Source: Calliopsis andreniformis (taxonomy: Eukaryota; Arthropoda; Insecta; Hymenoptera; Andrenidae). Taken from it: 64,000 nucleotides of DNA. The notes under the pieces are model-generated. The model saw only the letters and a list, made by a program, of their open reading frames with translations. It searched no databases and was not told the DNA's origin. A program made the position numbers and the translations under genes. The number at the start of each line of letters is the position of its first letter. Position 1 is the stretch's first letter. Shown here piece after piece: positions 63,050 through 64,000 of the stretch. The DNA is taken from positions 12,356,001 to 12,420,000 of the forward strand of contig NW_027480422.1 in assembly GCF_051401765.1 (NCBI RefSeq). Reading direction: 5' to 3'.

Positions 63050-64000
63050 AAGAAGTCAACGCCAGAAGCACAAACACGATATATGTACTACAGTTTTTCC
63101 ATCGTATATCATGAATAATTGCAACCAGTGTGAAAGTAATTGTCATTTCTACGTTCCGGACAACCTAGGTTTCGCACTAGGGCGTTGCACCACCACATCG
63201 AATAGTTAGGGCCTTAGAAGTGAATGCCAGATACATAAAATGCAATATAAATAGAACAGTCTTTCCATTGTATAAAACGAATAATTGCAACCAGTGTGAA
63301 AGTTATGGTCATTTCTACGTTCCGGGCAACCTCGGCATGACTCCAGGTCGTTGCTCCACCAGATCGAATAGTTAGAGCCTTAGAAGTCAACGCCCGAAGC
63401 ATAAAATACAATAAAAATACAATAGTTTTTCCATCGTATAAAATGACTAATTGCAAACAGTGTGAAGGTACTGGTCATTTCTACATTCCGGGTAACCTAG
63501 ACTTTACTCTAGGGCGTTGCTCCGCCAGATCGAATAGCTAGGGCCTTAGAAGTCAACGCCAGAAGCATGAAGGTCAATAAAAGTGCAACAGCTTTTCCAT
63601 CGTATAAAAGGTATATTTGCAACCAGTGTGAAAGTAATAGCCATTTCTACGTTCCGGGCAACCTAGGCTTCACTCTAGGGCGTTGCTCCACCAGATCGAA
63701 TAGTTAGGGCCCAAGAAGTTAACGTCAGAAGCATAAAGTACAATAAAAATACCACAGCTTTTCCATCGTATAAAAGGGATAATTGCAACCAGTGTGTAAG
63801 TTATGGTCATTTCTACGTTCCGGGCAACCTAAGCTTGATTCCAGTTCGTTGCTCCACCAGATCGAATAGATAGGGACTTAGAATTTAGCGCCAGAAGTAT
63901 AAAATACGACATAAGTACAACAGCTTTTCCATCGTATAAAATGAATAATTGCAAACAGTGTGAAAGTAATGGCCACTTCTACGTTCCGGCCAACCTAGCC
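63050..64000 (+). repeat. Block I2, cut by the window edge
   Basis: The second copy of I1 at an offset of 4,314. It has small differences, for example CTACAG near 63088 and CTAAGCTTGATT near 63830. It ends inside a monomer at the window edge, and the array clearly continues. Confidence 0.85.

Larger units (their letters stand above)
1..64000 (+). repeat. Satellite DNA array, ~166-bp monomer, whole window
   Basis: Head-to-tail tandem array of about 385 monomers. The anchor CCTAGG recurs at 107, 273, 439 and 605, exactly 166 bp apart, and the same period holds to the end with only 1-2 bp indels in odd monomers. Every monomer I read is in the same orientation, with no inversion, no inserted mobile element and no unique spacer. 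There is no credible gene: open frames are at most about 95 codons, occur on both strands over the same bases, and repeat only where the DNA block repeats. Because 166 leaves remainder 1 on division by 3, no frame is kept from monomer to monomer. The array is cut by both window edges. A centromeric or pericentromeric role is inferred from general knowledge of such arrays and is not shown by the sequence. Confidence 0.97.

Noticed and set aside
1..64000. Telomere-like TTAGGG within GTTAGGGCC
   Set aside because: It occurs as a single isolated hexamer once per monomer in some subtypes, never in tandem, and alternates with CTAGGG. It is part of the satellite and not a telomere tract.
1..64000. 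CRISPR array or phage-like direct repeats
   Set aside because: The period is 166 bp with no unique spacers. The whole unit repeats, no cas-like genes are present, and the pattern is satellite tandem repetition.
1..64000. tRNA-derived origin (GATCGAATAG resembling an internal B box)
   Set aside because: Only about half the B-box positions match, no A box lies at a suitable distance, and no cloverleaf can be drawn.
1..64000. Primate alpha satellite or another named centromeric repeat
   Set aside because: The unit is 166 bp rather than 171 bp, and the sequence does not resemble alpha satellite as I know it. I cannot match it to any named satellite without a database search, so no name is given.
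1..64000. TATAA/TATAAAA boxes as promoters
   Set aside because: They sit in the AT-rich half of nearly every monomer as part of CATCGTATAA, with no gene downstream. Satellite transcription is possible but the sequence does not show it.

Overview
The whole 64 kb window is one uninterrupted head-to-tail satellite DNA array. It is built from about 385 copies of a monomer of about 166 bp, all in the same orientation. The window starts and ends inside a monomer, so the array extends beyond both edges. I find no protein-coding gene, rRNA, tRNA, transposon, CRISPR array or unique spacer. The longest ATG-to-stop frames are about 95 codons. They recur only because the DNA repeats, and 166 is not a multiple of 3, so a reading frame rotates through all three phases in successive monomers and soon meets stops. 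Long, multi-level tandem satellite DNA like this is typical of eukaryotic centromeric or pericentromeric heterochromatin. I do not recognise the monomer as any satellite I can name with confidence (it is not primate alpha satellite), so species and chromosomal position stay open.

The monomer, counted from its conserved CCTAGG, has a GC-richer half with several CpGs and three CTAGG motifs. It also has an AT-rich half with phased A/T tracts and a variable box (about positions 109-123) that distinguishes monomer subtypes. By eye, monomers commonly differ from each other at roughly 5-20% of positions, whereas large multi-monomer blocks are nearly identical. That is the signature of higher-order repeats (HORs) made by unequal exchange, slippage or conversion.

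Layout. (A) 1-9767: a 15-mer (2,491 bp) and a 36-mer super-period (5,975 bp). (B) 9768-16430: mostly non-HOR monomers, with one 5-mer tandem duplication (830 bp). (C) 16431-25687: two nearly identical 22-mers (3,651 bp) and a shortened third copy lacking exactly one monomer. (D) 25688-33649: three back-to-back 16-mers (2,654 bp). (E/F) 32575-48660: a large segment partly duplicated three or four times, including a displaced C-type block at 38480-41205. (G) 51599-55250: two nearly identical 11-mers (1,826 bp). (H/I) 55251-64000: interleaved 12-, 13-, 7- and 26-monomer-spaced duplications.

The copies can be put in relative order. The segment 38480-45110 matches about 24050-36485 but lacks 5,973 bp. 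That difference equals two extra 16-mer D units plus four monomers. The copy also retains the monomer lost at about 25464. This suggests a large duplication first, followed by D expansion and single-monomer loss in the left copy. All coordinates and offsets come from reading the sequence by hand, and block edges are uncertain by some tens of bases where the copies share sequence.
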